Assembly (NCBI GenBank): GCA_038380795.1
Contig: CM076281.1
Location: forward strand, 1,116,001-1,180,000
From: Pyrocephalus nanus
Lineage: Eukaryota; Chordata; Aves; Passeriformes; Tyrannidae
Reading direction: 5' to 3'
Length of the DNA stretch: 64,000 nucleotides
The position numbers and the translations under genes are program-made. Below the pieces are notes generated by a model. That model was not told the DNA's origin, made no database searches, and saw nothing but the letters and a program-made list of their open reading frames with translations. Below, in pieces: positions 40,901 through 53,605 of this stretch. Within the stretch, counting starts at the first letter, position 1; each line of letters starts with the position of its first letter.

Positions 40901-42654
40901 CGGTTCCAGCCCTTCCTCAGGTCAGGAGGTGGCCCAGGCTGGAGCTGCAGGCTTTGGCTGTCACAGATGCTGTGCTTGCTCCCAGCGAGGTGAGAATGGA
41001 GCTGGGAGCTGGGGAGGTGCGTGGGGAGGGGGAGGCAGCAGGCAGGAGCTGGAGGTCTGGGCTGTGAGAACACCCCAGGGGATGCTCAGGGGGGGATAAT
41101 TAGTTCCCCTCTCCCGGTGCCTGCGGCTCCTGGCGCTTTTGTTTCCGAGGATAAAGATTTCAGCGTTCTCCCTGATGGCTCGAACAAAGGTTGAGCGCGG
41201 GGGGAAATCCATAAAACAATGTCACCAAAACACGGGCAGGAGAGGGGAGCTTTAATAAATCTCTGCCGGGTCTGTGCACCTGGGAACGGGGCTGGGATGG
41301 ATTCGAGCGGGAGGGGGGCGCTGGAGAAGGTCACCTCTGAAGGTGGCAGGTGACACAGCAGCGTGGCTGCGCTTGTGGCAGAGCTTTGGCAGGAACCCAT
41401 CCATCCAGAGGTGTCCGTTCATCCCATCCTCCAGCACGTGATTCCCTGGCATCCCGGAGCTCAGCAGAGCTGAGGAAGGGGCTTGTGCTTGGGTGGGGCT
41501 GGGAGAGCAGGAAATTGCAGGGGAATCATCCCCAGCAGGGAATGACTGGGCTGTAGCTGTCAGAGAAGGTCAGAAGATGTGGCTAAGGCAGTCAGTGATG
41601 ACAAAATCACGGGTTTTAGGTGGCTCAGCAGAGAGAGTCCATCTCTTTTTTTGCCTCATTCGTCCATGCATGGTCTTGAAAAGTGGCTGCAGAGGAAGGG
41701 AAGCACATGCTGTACCTGAGGAACATTGGGAAGCACACTTTGGACGTGATACTTTGAATTTTAGATGTGATTATTAGCAAAGGGCTCTGGGTTTTGTGCT
41801 TGTTTAAGCCTTGTTTTCCTTCTCCTTTCCCAGCAGATCCCTTTTACGGAGCTGCCTGGCTCTGTGTGGTCCCTATTAAAAGTTTCCTTTCCCAGGGTGA
41901 TTCTGCTCCTTTGTTGCATCTGGTTCTTGAACACTTTATACTATCAAACAGCAAAACTGCTTTTATTGATGCGGCAGAGAACAATGGGATTTCTCCAACA
42001 GTGCTCCCAAAATACGCTCATGGGGTTTTTTTTTATTGCCGGCTTCCAACAGTGGAAAAAATGATTAAGATTCGTGAGGTTTACTCTGGTCAATGGGAGA
42101 TTGGTAATATCAACAAATGACTCCAGTAAATGGATTAGCTCCTCTGCTCCAGCGAGGCCGAGGCGATGTGTTCCTGCCCTGCCCGTGCTCTGCCAGCAGA
42201 CAGGCAGCTGAAAAAGCAGGAGCATCCACAATTGAATAGAGCATGGATGGGGCTGGGTAGTGGTGACAGTGCTGGGCTGGGGCTGGGTCACTGCAGGGTG
42301 ATGGCAGATGGGTTGGACGTGCGTGGTCACTGCTCACACAGAGGCAGGGCCCCAGCCCTGCTCCGTGTGTGAGCTGAGCTCCCCTGTCTCGGTGCTGGCT
42401 TTGGGTGTTCCATGTGAGCAGATGTCAGGGTAAGTGCCCCTGCCGTAGAAAAAAAATGTATGCCACATTAAAAATTTGATATGTGTCTTTCAGCCTTGGC
42501 CCCTGGGCACATGTAGAGTGGGAGGCTATCTGGATCTGTTACTGTAAAAGCAAAGCTGTTTGCCCTGATTCGGGGAGGAGTCTGGAGTTTGAGAGGGATT
42601 GTGGGGCCGGGAGCATCCATGGTGCTGATGAGGAGACACCATGGCATCTGTGTG

Positions 42655-42760
42655 ACAGAGTTCGAGGCCAGGTTGGACAGGGCTCGGAGCAACCTGCTGG
42701 AGTGGAAGGAGCTTGAAGGTCCCTCCCAGCCCAGCCCCTTCTGTGATCCTGTGTTATCTC
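42655..42760 (+). mobile_element. CR1 LINE, 3' end (sense)
   Basis: Reads 'ttcgaggccaggttggacag', 'gctcggagcaacctgctgga', 'gtggaagg', then 'gaaggtccctcccagcccag' and 'ttctgtgatcctgtg'. This is the sense CR1 3' terminus with an internal deletion of the usual ccctgcccatggcagg block. Confidence 0.88.
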
Positions 42761-43721
42761 ACTTCACCTGTGGTCCTGGACAGAAAAACAGATTTCAAGC
42801 TTACCTTAAAAAGGGTGTTTTCCCCCATCTCCTCTATTTCTTCTGTCAGAGCTTTCCTGGGAACGCACATCAGAGGGGTTTGAACGTTCTGGGTTTTACA
42901 CACAGGGGAAGGCTGGGCTGTCTCAGCATTTGCAGGCGTATTTGAGGCTGTACCTCACACCCCTGGGTGCTGGTGGGAGCTGCAGCGTGTTGGCCTCTCG
43001 GTGGTGGTGGGAGCTGGTTTCCAGGAATAGCTGAGCAAATGCTTTGCTCTTTACTTGTGTATCCAGAGGAACAACTGGTGCGTGTATTCAAAGCATCTGT
43101 CCCAGCCAGGCACTCTCTCTCACAGCAGTGTGTGTTGTTTGCTTAGGCAAATGCTGACACGGTGTGTGAGCATCAGGGATGGAGCCCTGGCCAAGGATAT
43201 TAATAATGTCCAGGAATGTTGTGTGCTGCCTGAAGTTTTAGCCCAGAGGGGTCATACTGCACAGCTCAAAGGGATTAGCTTAACCTGAGGCTAAGCTGCT
43301 CATTTTTGCTGGTATTTCCCTTGACCCTTGTCAGTATTTATTTCAATTCCTTGAATAGTTTTTTTGTTGTTTGGCGCCTGATTTGTTATTCCTTTGCATT
43401 AAGTCAGAAGGGCAATGGTGATTCCGTGCTCTCCTTCCCAGCCAGGACTGGCAGCACTTTGGGATGCAGACAGGATGGGTCAGACATCCAAGGAGGGTTC
43501 AGGGCTGTAGGAAAAGGTGTCACCACGTTCTGTGTGCAGCAGCATTTCACCTGGGTGAGGGATGCAAATCCAACTGGGATAAACAAATGAATGGAAACAG
43601 GGGGTGTTTTGCAGTGAGAGTCCCCCTGTGAGGGTGCAGCCTGTAGGATGTGCCCTCGTGTCCTCAGTCACCTGAGCTCTGTGTTGGAGATTCCAGGTGG
43701 AGATGCTGGGGCTGGCTCAGC

Positions 43722-43739
43722 CTCTCTCTCTCTCTCTCC
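43722..43739. repeat. CT dinucleotide tract
   Basis: About eight CT units ending in CCAG, so it also resembles a 3' splice-site pyrimidine tract. No exon follows that I can recognise. Confidence 0.88.
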
Positions 43740-44091
43740 AGTTGTCCCCCAGTGCATCACCAGTATGGAGGGGGTCTCTGTGCTGGAGCACAGCCCGGGC
43801 TGGGTGCTCTGCCTGGTGACAGCTGCCAGCAGGGTCACCAGAGCTGCTTTTGGAGCCCGTGGTAGAGTGTGGCCTCTCACCTGCCCGTTAATCTGAGCTG
43901 GTGCTCGTGTGTTAATGAGAGGATCCACACCTGCACACTCCCAGCAAAGTGCCCTTCACTGTTCCATCCTCTGCAGTTCCCAGGTAGGCTCTGTAACCTC
44001 AGCTGGCAGCCGGTGCCCGGGGCCGTGTGTGTTTTGGGGAGGTGCTCCCCCTGCCCTGGTGGGTCTGTGCCCCCCAGCCCTGAGCTGTCAC

Positions 44092-44108
44092 GCTGCTGCT
44101 GCTGCTGC
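44092..44108. repeat. Short GCT triplet tract
   Basis: Five consecutive GCT units followed by gcagg, intronic. Confidence 0.9.
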
Positions 44109-44769
44109 AGGAGCCAGGTAGGCAGGAGTCACCTTGAGCAGCCGTTCAGCAGCTCGAAACATTCCCCCTATGAGGTGAGTTCTGGAGACACGTCATTCCT
44201 CCCGGGGCACCTCTGGCAGCTGCTGCTCCCCTGAACTCCGCAGAGGGGGGCTTGAATTTCGGCAGCACGAACAGGGGGAAGGTTCTGGGCTTGGCTGGTG
44301 CCTTGGAGAGGAGCAGTAGTGGCTGTGGCAGGTTTTGGCTTCATTCCTCCCTCGCAGAGCTGCCTCACACTGCTCCTCCACTTGCTGAAATCAAGCAGAA
44401 ATCCCTGTCTTCCAAGTCCCATTTTGAGTCTGGAGGGGCTGGTCGGCTCCAGGGACAAGTTTGGGGTACCAGGCTCAGTGGGGCAGGGGTGACCCATGGC
44501 CCCATCACCAACCAGGGGACACTGATTGATGGTGCCTTTTGGTAGCAGTTTCTGGTGACAGAGCCTGAAATTAGACTGTTGCTGACTTGTGGCACAAAAT
44601 GGGCCTGGATGGGGGCAAGCTGGGGGTCTGCCCCTCCCAGCCTCCTCACAGGGCACCCACAAATGGCCCATCGCAGGTGGGCACCCATCATCCCCCTCTT
44701 TGTCAGAGAAGAGACAACTTTGGGCTCTTTGTTGCAGAGGAGACAACTCTGGGAGAGTTTTTTAATAAT

Positions 44770-45030
44770 CTATTTCTATAATTGAAGGATTTCAGATTTC
44801 TTTTGTAAGAGCAAGCGCCTGCTTAAACAAGGAGACAAATACAACCAATAATATGTACTTGAAATTTAATGCAGGCTAATTCATTTTGGCACAGTCCCAG
44901 ATATGCTGATTAAATGGCCTGTGAAGTGCTACAATATCTTGATAATGTACATTCCACATTTGATTATATAATCAATTATGTTGCACCTAATAACATTTAA
45001 AATTAGTGAAAAAGCTGTGAGCAGATTGTA
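44770..45030. other. AT-rich unique block with homeodomain-like palindrome
   Basis: About 260 bases, very AT-rich, unique, containing the ttgattatataatcaa palindrome at 44960 and ATCAATTA. Candidate conserved non-coding element by composition only. Confidence 0.38.
44960..44975. repeat. 16-bp perfect AT-rich palindrome with homeodomain-like cores
   Basis: ttgattatataatcaa is identical to its own reverse complement. Each half contains TGATTA, a core bound by several homeodomain families (HOX/PBX type). It lies in an AT-rich unique block; the regulatory meaning is inference. Confidence 0.8.
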
Positions 45031-45769
45031 TCAGGTGCAGAGTAGGTCTTGGGCAGCTTTAAAGAAACTTCTGCAAGCGTACGCTGCAAAGGAACAGGAG
45101 GAGATGGATCTTCAAATGCTGTTCTTCGGGAAACCAGAGACTTGATAAAATGGTTCTGTTAATTTAGGGACTAGATTTAGAATTAAATAAAGTTTCTGCA
45201 GCTTCCCTGGTTTGCTGCTGGCAAAGAAACTTAATATTTTCAATCAAGAGATGACCTTGCCTGTCGTGTTTCGAGCAGCCTAGGTGTTCTTGGCAGTAAT
45301 TCTGTGGTGGCTTTAGCCACTCTGGTCAGACCCAGAGCTCAGCTCTGGTATTTCCTGCACCCACCAGTGGGAACCAGAGCTCCCCTTCACCAGCTCTTCC
45401 CTGGGTGGGGGACCTGAGTGTCCATCCCCAGGGATGGCCAACTCCTCCATCGTCTGTGCCATTTTAACGTGCTGCTGATTGCAGCTGCGGGCCCTCACCA
45501 CTCACAGCTGACTCTGGGCTGCTGGTTGCCCACCTGGGTGGCTGGTGGTGATCAGTGTGGTGGGGAGCCCCGGGAGCAGCCAGGATCATTTGGCAAGTGA
45601 TTGTCATTCCTTTCTGGGAGAGTTAGTGATTTCTGGGTGACTGGCGATGGCAGGTTAGGGGGAATTTGGCCTGGCTTTTATGGCCCTCCAGTAGGAGAGG
45701 GTTGATGGGAAACAAATGTGTTATGGCCCCAGACAAGCTGTTGCTCCATTTTTTGTTCTGTTTAAAGCA

Positions 45770-46040
45770 GCACTATCAACCAGTTGGAATACAGGCTTGG
45801 AGTATCGCGGGGAGTAATCTAATTAGTATGAAGTCAATTCACTAGTTCCTTTTGTATCTCGTGATTAAATAAGTGGGAAAATGGCTTGAAAATTAGGTGC
45901 TAGAACAACCCAATTACATTTCTGTAGCTTTTTGTATTCAATTTCATAAACAATTTTGCTCTTCGCTGGTTAATCAGTGAATGCCTTTTTCCAGTTTGAA
46001 AAGCACTTTTGAAATTATAATGCAATTAAATTGTGTGTGG
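45770..46040. other. AT-rich unique block, candidate conserved non-coding element
   Basis: Unique sequence with several TTAAT/ATTAG words (ctaattagtatgaagtcaat and others), flanked by GC-rich DNA on both sides. No repeat or coding signal. Confidence 0.35.
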
Positions 46041-46505
46041 ATGTTCTGGCATAGCGAGCGTGAGGGCTGGGGGCCTGGCAGCCAGCCACGCTCTACCTTG
46101 ACAGTAATGAGTTCCTGAGCTGGCAGCTTGCTGGTGTCATTCATAATCCTGTCCAGGCCGGGATGCCGAGGGACGCGGCCACCTCCGCTCCTTCCCAGCC
46201 GGGGTGGCCGGGATGGGAGTGCTGGATCCTCTCCCCTCCTGTGACCAGGGGTGGATCCTCAGCAGACCCAGTGCCTCGTGAGTGCCTCAGTGAGCAGATC
46301 AGATGTGCCAGCACCCAGTGGAATTTTTCACAAAGTCGTGGAGCAGCTGTGTGTGAGCTTTGGGCTTTCTCTTTTTTTCCTCCTTTTTTTTTTGCTCTTC
46401 CTTAGATAAGCCTCTGCTGGCTGGAGATGGGCAAAGGAGGTGGGAGTTTGTTTTCCTGAGGGGGCATGAATGGGGCAAGTAGGAAAGCATCTCAGTGTCT
46501 TGTCA

Positions 46506-46650
46506 TCATAGAGTCAGAGAACGTGTGGGAAGACCTTAAAGTTCGTTTTTTTCTGACAGCCCACTGTGAGCAGGGACACCTTCCACTACACCAGGTTGTT
46601 CCAAACCCTGTCCAGCCTGGCTTTGAACACTTCCAGGGCTGGAGCAAGGC
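46506..46650 (-). mobile_element. CR1 LINE, 3' fragment (antisense)
   Basis: Starts with 'tcatagagtcagagaacgtg', continues through 'agaccttaaagttc', 'gagcagggacaccttccact', 'accaggttgttccaaaccct' and 'tttgaacacttccagggctg', the complement of the CR1 3' end in order. It is more diverged than the copy at 14776 and fades out after about 46650. Confidence 0.87.
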
Positions 46651-47989
46651 CATCCTATGTCCTTCTCCAAGTCAGCAGCAGATCTATCTGCCCTTGGCTC
46701 GCTGCATCCTCACTCCCTGGCAGCTCCTGGGGGATGTGATGTGTCCCAGCACTGTCCCCTCACCAGGCAGGTTGTCCCCAGTGGAGCTCACTCTACACTT
46801 CCATGTGGACCCTGAAGCTGCTGGTTTTCCCACCAGCCCCAAAGTCCTTGAGGGTGTTGTTTAAGCCCCTTTCTTCAAAGCCAGAGCGGTCTGTGCACTC
46901 ACATGCAGTGCCAAGGGACATCCCAGGGGATGCTTCCAGAGGAACCCCAGGTCTGTGAGGCCTCCAGGCCTGGGGACCACTTCTGGTGTGCTCCTGCCAG
47001 ACTGTGGCCTGTCTCCAGGGCTGTTTGGGGTCAGAGTTTTTCAAAGCTTGTTTTTTGTGGGGTATTTGTCTTGTGTCCAGTGTGCTTGTGGTGAGTGGGA
47101 GCTAAATTCAGCCTCCCGGGGAAAGGTGACCAAGCCTGCGTGATCCCGGGATTTATGGCCAAGCAGCACCAGGGGAGAGGCAGAAGGCTCTGTTAGGAGA
47201 AAAAGAAATAATGTTAGAAATAATGACTTGCTTGGCAGGTTTTAACAAGTTCAGTAATGGTATTAGGTGCCCTTGGCTCAAGATAGTAACCTCCTCTTAA
47301 ATGATCATTACCTGGCTAATAAAGAGCTCGGAGCGGGTCATTACAGCTTAATTTAGACGTAGCATCCTGTTTGGTTTGTGCAGCGTGGCCATCTCTCAAG
47401 TTGTTGAATCTGTTGCCTTGGTACACCAGTTGGGATTTGGGTTTGCTCGGGTTTTCCTCTCCCAGCAGCTGACTGGGAATCTGAGGCTTGGGGTTGTGGA
47501 TGGGCAGCTCTGCCTCCAGCTCCTGGTTTCGTGAGTGTTGGTTCAGGGAAAGGCAGGAAGAGGTGATGGGACCCCTCCCCAGCCATCCCAGGACAGATGT
47601 CCCTTCCCACTGTCACCCCCGGGGAGCAGAGCTGCTCTCAGCCATGAGTGACCAGAGGCAGGCAGGAAGGTGTACAGGACTGGGGGTCCAGCCTCGTGCC
47701 CCCCACACCACCCCAGCCTCTGCTTACTCTGCTTCCCTCACCCCATTAGCAGCAAGTTCCAAATGCACGTAATTACAACAACCAACCGCCACCCGTTATT
47801 AATATTTTGAAGACGTCTCTTTGATAAGCCCATCTTTCCAGCCAATTTCCTATTTCTCCTGAAAGCAAAGCATCTTTCCTCCCGGTTTTGTAAATCTGTT
47901 GTTAAAAGGGAGAAAAGGAAATGGAAAAAAAAGGATCCTCCCCCCCTCCAAACCCCGACACCAGGCTGGGTTCTGTGCCGCCTTTGTCA

Positions 47990-48200
47990 GCCCTGGATGG
48001 AATTATGCATCATGAATAAAAACTGCTGTCAACATGCATTGGGTTCGAAACATTAGAGCATATGGTATGTGATTATCTGTATTGTCAAATGCAATAAAGT
48101 GAATTTGGATATAATAAAAAATGTAATATTTTAGAAATTTGGTAATAAACTGTGGAAGAATTGACAGGCAGAGAGTATTTGACGCCTGTAGGCAAACAGA
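47990..48200. other. AT-rich unique block, candidate conserved non-coding element
   Basis: Contains atgcatcatgaataaa and several AATAAA words, but no evidence of a transcript end. Composition changes abruptly to GC-rich at about 48210. Confidence 0.33.
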
Positions 48201-49670
48201 TAAAGATGGCAGGCCGCGTTGCTCGGCGGGCAGCAGTGCTGTGGTGCCTCATTAGGAGCTTGCTTTTCTGAGCAGAGCCTGGGCTGGCTGGCACGTGGGG
48301 TGGGGGCCTTTGTCCCTGCATGGCTGCCAAAATGTGCCTGCTGCTGGCCACTCACCAGTGCTCCACTTGTCCTTGTCCTTTGCCATGTGGTGTCAGCCAG
48401 GGTAGGGGACTGGGGTCCCGCTGGTTCTTTACGGGCAGTTCTGCCCCTTTTGGGAACAGGAGAGGTGGTGAGGGGTGTGGGGGCAGTGATGGCAGTTCCC
48501 TTGGCTTGTGGCAGGCTGAGGGGTGGCAGGGCATGTTTCAGGGGGGAATCAGTGCTTGGGTTTGGCACCAGTTCCGTTTGCTGCAGGTCTCACTAATGAA
48601 TAAACACGAGCACGAGGCTCCCATTCTGGTGGATTGATTAATTGGATTACACAAGCATTGGGGGTTTCTGCTTTGATAGCAAAAAGAAACCTGTTGGATT
48701 GTGCCACGCTTCTCTCACCCAGCAGCACTCCCAGCATTTCTGTACCCCCGACCCACTGATGGAGCTGGGAAGTGCATCTGAACTGCAGGGAGCAGTGAAA
48801 GGCTGTGAGGAGCAGGGTGGGTCTGCTCCCAAATACCAAGGAAAAAGCAAACACTGCCTGAGATAACTTTCTCCTGCAGTCTCTCACATTTCAGCCCGAT
48901 GCTTTAATTCCCGAGCTGCTGACAGATCTGCACCCATTGAGACACGATGTCTCCAACGGAGAAAAGCTGAGTTGGGAACAAACTTAGGGGCCTCCTGTGT
49001 GGAAAATTCCAGTGGAAAAGTGCAGATGTAAGAGTATCACACGTACCTGCAATTTTTCTTAGGTCACCGCTAATGCTTCTAAATGATCTGTGAACGCATT
49101 AATGGTTTCTGTTAATTAACAATATGATAAAACTGGCATTTAGTAAGCTCTGCGTAGTGTGCGTCTCAGTCATTATGTACTCAATGCTTTGGTTTGATTT
49201 CAGAACGTTAATAGAATAAAATTTTAATGAAGATTTGTTGTTATGAAAGATTTATTAGCAGCAGTTCAGGTGCTGCTGGCAGGAGCACAGGCTGTGACAC
49301 ACAGCGGGTTCCCCAGGGGTCCCTGGGTGCTCCCTGACACTGAGGGGGCTTTGCCTGGGACCCATGTCCTGGTCCCAATTGGTGGCCCCTGGACCTGGAA
49401 AACTTGGGTCAGAATGGTTCTTCTGAGAGGGGGACACGTCTCTGTACCCTTCCTCCTCACACCAGGGAACACCCGGTTAGGATGGATTTGCAGGTACAGG
49501 CTGTCACGTGGTGCAGTGTGGCTGCTCATCCTGAGGTGCCTTTTTGTGTTCCTGAGCCATTCTGTCTTTGCAAATGCCACAGAGCCATGGGAGGACGGAG
49601 CGAGGAGCCCGAGCCTTGCAGCTTTCCCGAACAAAAGCAAAGGAGTCTCTTGCTGGTGCCCTTTATCCAG

Positions 49671-49740
49671 CTGCGCTCTGACCTCAGCGCTCCGCTCTCC
49701 CGCCGCGCCGGGATGGGAACGCCTGCACCTCGGGGGGGGC
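49671..49740. other. Small intronic CpG cluster
   Basis: About nine CpG in 70 bases, including ctcccgccgcgccggg, followed by an eight-G run at 49731-49739. No exon or promoter motif recognised. Confidence 0.4.
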
Positions 49741-50716
49741 TGCTCTGAAGCTGATTTGTCTGACTTGTCTGCTGATTTAATTTTGAGAATTTACTCTCGT
49801 GTCGTGGAGAATATATTGACACTTTAAGCAGCTGCCTGTGTCTGCCAGGAGAACCTGAGCGTGTTCTGGACCCAGCCCAAGGTGCACGTGAGCACCCGAT
49901 GGATGTGCAGGCGGGTCATGTCGTGGTGAGCGTCAGTCAGAGCAGCAGGGCTGGAGAGCACACACTACAGTTAAATGAGGATGATATTTTCCATCCCAGA
50001 CCATAGGTTTTAACCTTTTCCTTCCCCTTTTATCCCTCTCCTGGTCTGGTTGTCACAAGGACGAGGTGAGATCTTGTTCTCCTTGGAGCAGGTGGTTCCT
50101 TCAGGTGGTCGTTGCTCTTCCCTCCTTGGATAGGAGGTAAAATCTGAGTCGTGTGTCTCAGATTAGGGCTGTGCTGAGTATAGAGAGAGTTACTTTGGAA
50201 ACTGAAACCTCTCCTTCCTTCTGTTTGCAGCACAGGAAATTGGAATAACAGGAAATAACAGGTTAGAACTGACAGCTTTTGGCTCTAACAAGCTGAGTTG
50301 CAGTACTTCAGATGAAAACTCAGAGAAAAGGACTAGGAAGTGAGGGGGAAGAAGTGTGAGATGTGGACCACTGGGAATATTTAGGCGGCTTTTCCAAAGA
50401 CACAAGCTAAGAAGGTGGCAAAGTCAGGGCTGAGGTTTCAGGCCCTGGCTGTTGGGGTCTGACGCTGATGAATGAATGGCTTTTCCCTGAGGCAGGATTA
50501 AACACCCAGGTCCTCGTTCCCAGGCTCTGGGGGCAGTGTCTCGTGTTACCTTTGCAGACAGCAAGAAGTTAGAAACATCCACGGTTCAGGGTCTGGGTAA
50601 TTAAAATGTCCTGTCCCTTCTGCTCGGTTTGTTCTCTTTGTCTATAAAGACAAGATTTGTCAACAGTGTTTGCAGGACTTGGTTTCACATCCCCCCTCTC
50701 TACCCCCCCTGCAGGT

Positions 50717-50750
50717 TTATCATTATTATTATTATTATTATTATTTTTAT
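50717..50750. repeat. ATT microsatellite
   Basis: About nine ATT units in a row (cattattatt...) after a C-rich tract. Perfect triplet run, likely length-polymorphic. Confidence 0.95.
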
Positions 50751-52537
50751 AAGGCAGCTTGGCAGGCTGGGAGCTTACTAAGGAACTTTTTCCCTTCTGA
50801 TTACAAGGGATGTGTGAATAAAGTAGAATGGTATTGATTCACACCAATCTATGCATCGACTGTGTGGGAGCCACTTGCAATTCCCAGCAGCACCGGAAAG
50901 CTTTGCAACAGGGAGAAATATGACCAGGCAAGTTGAGAAAATAAATTAAACTAGTGTCAACTTTTCTTGTTTCTTCCCTCATTATTAATGGACGGAATGG
51001 GGCTCGTTTATCAAGAAGAGGAAAAATTAATTGACATGGGCTTTAATGTTATTATGCCTGGCTTGTCTGGTCACATTTCTTCATTTTTAATTTTTTTTTT
51101 TACTTTTTGAAAGGCATTTTATTACCGTTCACAGGACCAGCTGCCAAAACTACGGGTGTAAACAAGAAAGCAGGTGCATAAATAATCCCACAGCAGGACT
51201 GGACCTTCCTCTGCTTCAGGGCTTAAGTAACTGAAGTGTGGGGAGCGGAGCAGACGGGTCAGGTACGAGCCCTGACACAAAGGGGGAGCGGAGCCTGAGC
51301 TGATGTCTCCTCATTGCCATGCTGATGCTGCAGCGGGTGTCAGGATGGATGTTCCTGCCTGTCAGCACCACCGGGGCTCGGGCAGCTCCCATGCCGGGCC
51401 CGGTGGGATCGTGGAGCCCATGGACCCCCAGCTGCACTCACACTGGAGCACTCTGTGTGTGCAGGGGGACTGACCCTGGGACTCGGGGTTGTTCTTGCCG
51501 AGCAGCAGGAGTGAGGTCTAAGCAGAGCTGTGTCCATGCGATGTGGGCCATGTAAATCTCCTCCTTTCTCCTCTCCGTGCTTGTCTCCTGTTCTTTGGCG
51601 TTGCTGTGCGGGACAAAAGAGCCCCGGTGATCCCCAGTGATCCCCAGCATCTGTTCATGAACTCTCTGGTGCTCTGGCTGCTCTAAGTGCAGGATGAGGC
51701 TGTCCCAGCTGCAGAGGCCCCCCATCCTCGCTGACAGTGTGGGCACAGCTCGGGCAGAGGCAGCGTGGCCGATGAGATGAAGTGACTCGCTCCACACCAT
51801 CAGGTGACCCCCAGACAGCCTGGCTGTGCCTGGCGCTGGTGAAGGTGGGTTTGACTCAGGAACCATCTGTGAGGTGGTGATGGAAGTGGTGGCACCCGTG
51901 GCACTGCCCTGGCTGTGTGGGAGCGGGCACCCCTCTGTGGCAGGGTCCCGGTCTGCCTCACCCCGGCATTAGCCTGGCTTTACCCTCCCTGGCTGGGATG
52001 CAATCCCCTTGTTTTCCTCGTTTCCCTGCACACAGGGGCTCAGGGAGCGAGCCCTTTGCCTGGGTAAGCTGCTTTTGGGTAACGCTGCTGATGGGTGACG
52101 TCCTCAGAGTGTGCGGCCGCAGCTGCCACACAGAGCACTGTGCAGGCTGTGGGAACGGCCCTGCCAGCAGGGACAGGAGGTGGCTCTCATGGCAATGATG
52201 TCATCTCGGCTATATTTTACCGAGGTTGACGTAAAACCCTCAAGTGATGGCAAAAGCGTGAAATGTAGTTAAGTGTGTAAAAAACCCAAAATACACACCA
52301 CGGGAGCACTGACATTTGATATCTGCAGTCTGGCTTCTTAATAGTGTTTATGGCTTCTGCCTGTTCTTCTACAGTATTTTAATATTTGTATTTTTTCAGT
52401 CACCCTCCCTGACCACAGTTGCTCTCATTGCCAGAGTACCATGGCAGGATGTGCTGGGCTGAGCTCTGGGGAGCTGCCTGCCCACGGGCCTGGGCAGCTT
52501 CTGCAGCTGAACAAGACCTGGGGTCAAAGGATGATTT

Positions 52538-52745
52538 TCATAGAATCACCGAATAATTTAGGTTGGAAAAGACTTCCCAGATCATCAAGTCCAGCCTTTG
52601 ACCAATCCCCACCTTGTCCCCCAGCCCAGAGTGCCACGTCCAGTCGTTCCTTGGACACCTCCAGGGTGGTGACTCCACCACCTCCCTGGGCAGCCCCTTC
52701 CAGTGCCCTTTCCGTGAAGAATTCTTCCTGAATTCTTCTTTTTGG
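52538..52745 (-). mobile_element. CR1 LINE, 3' fragment of a different subfamily (antisense)
   Basis: Begins 'tcatagaatcaccgaataat', then 'ttaggttggaaaagacttcc', 'atcatcaagtccagcctttg', 'agagtgccacgtccagtcgt', 'ccttggacacctccaggg' and 'gtgactccaccacctccctg'. The 'accaccacctcc' version and the 'agatcatcaagtcca' block mark a CR1 subfamily distinct from most others here. The 3' terminus is intact. Confidence 0.92.
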
Positions 52746-53035
52746 TATCAGTAGGGTGTGTTGGAGGATGTGTCCTGCACCATGGGATATCAGGTGTCTG
52801 GGCTGGCATCATTTTGGGGCCTGTGGGTGCACAATAACCAGCAGATGAATGAAGTGGAATGACTCCTTTTTCCCATTGGATGCCAAAGGAGGGATTTTCA
52901 CCTGAAGGTCATGGATACATGTCTCAGCTTCCTTTTATGCTGGCACTTGTCTTGGAGCCTCTTGTTTGGGGGCATCTGTTTGCCTCTTACTTTATTTTTT
53001 TTCCCTCTTCTTTGTCTTTTCTTTTACAGAAAAGA

Positions 53036-53073
53036 TTATTCAAATGAATATTCAGTTTTATTCATTTGAATAA
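53036..53073. repeat. AT-rich perfect inverted repeat, 15-bp arms
   Basis: Bases 53036-53050 (ttattcaaatgaata) and 53059-53073 are exact reverse complements around an 8-base loop (53051-53058). It directly follows a long pyrimidine tract ending in acag at 53029, which resembles a 3' splice site. Confidence 0.92.
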
Positions 53074-53474
53074 AAAACCCAACCGTTTGACTCTGTTAAA
53101 TGCTTATCTCTTAAATAGAGCTTGTTAGCTTCCAATAATAGCTTCATTCAGAAGGATGCAGTATAATTTCATTTTAAAACGTGTGCTCCTTGACAACCGG
53201 AATCCTATTTCTGTCACCGTTTTCAACAGCCGCCTTTGTTTTGGGTTAATCTTTTTCATACACTTTCTGAGAACGATTTTTTTGTTGACTCTTAGTCCCT
53301 CTCAGAAGAAATAATTGTCTATTTAGTCCAGGAAGGGTTCTGAGAGTTTTGGTAATTTAAAAATGAGCGTGCATTCATTATGGGAACTAATAAGTCATGT
53401 GTGCAGGGGGATCTTTGTGTGGGTGCAGTTATTAAAAGTTGGAATCTGATATCCATAAAGTGAAACAAGAAAAG

Positions 53475-53605
53475 ATTCATGGGATGGGTTGGATTGGAAG
53501 GGACCTTAAAGTCCATCCATTCCCAGCCCCATCCAACCTTGGACACTTCAGGGATGGGGCAGCCACAGCTTCCCTGGGCAACCTGTGCCAGGGCTGGGGT
53601 CTCCC
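53475..53605 (-). mobile_element. CR1 LINE, 3' fragment (antisense)
   Basis: Contains 'gggttggattggaaggga', 'ccttaaagtccatcc', 'ccatccaaccttggacactt', 'cagggatggggcagccacag' and 'cctgtgccagggct'. The middle 'gggcagggacacc' block is deleted compared with the copy at 14776. It lies only 730 bases after another CR1 in the same orientation. Confidence 0.88.

Noticed and set aside
44168..44746. 192-codon open frame on the - strand
   Set aside because: Low-complexity Pro/Gln/Ser composition from GC-rich DNA, no domain; likely chance.
49243..49827. 194-codon open frame on the + strand
   Set aside because: No family resemblance; overlaps a CpG cluster and an eight-G run, and long frames also exist on the opposite strand.
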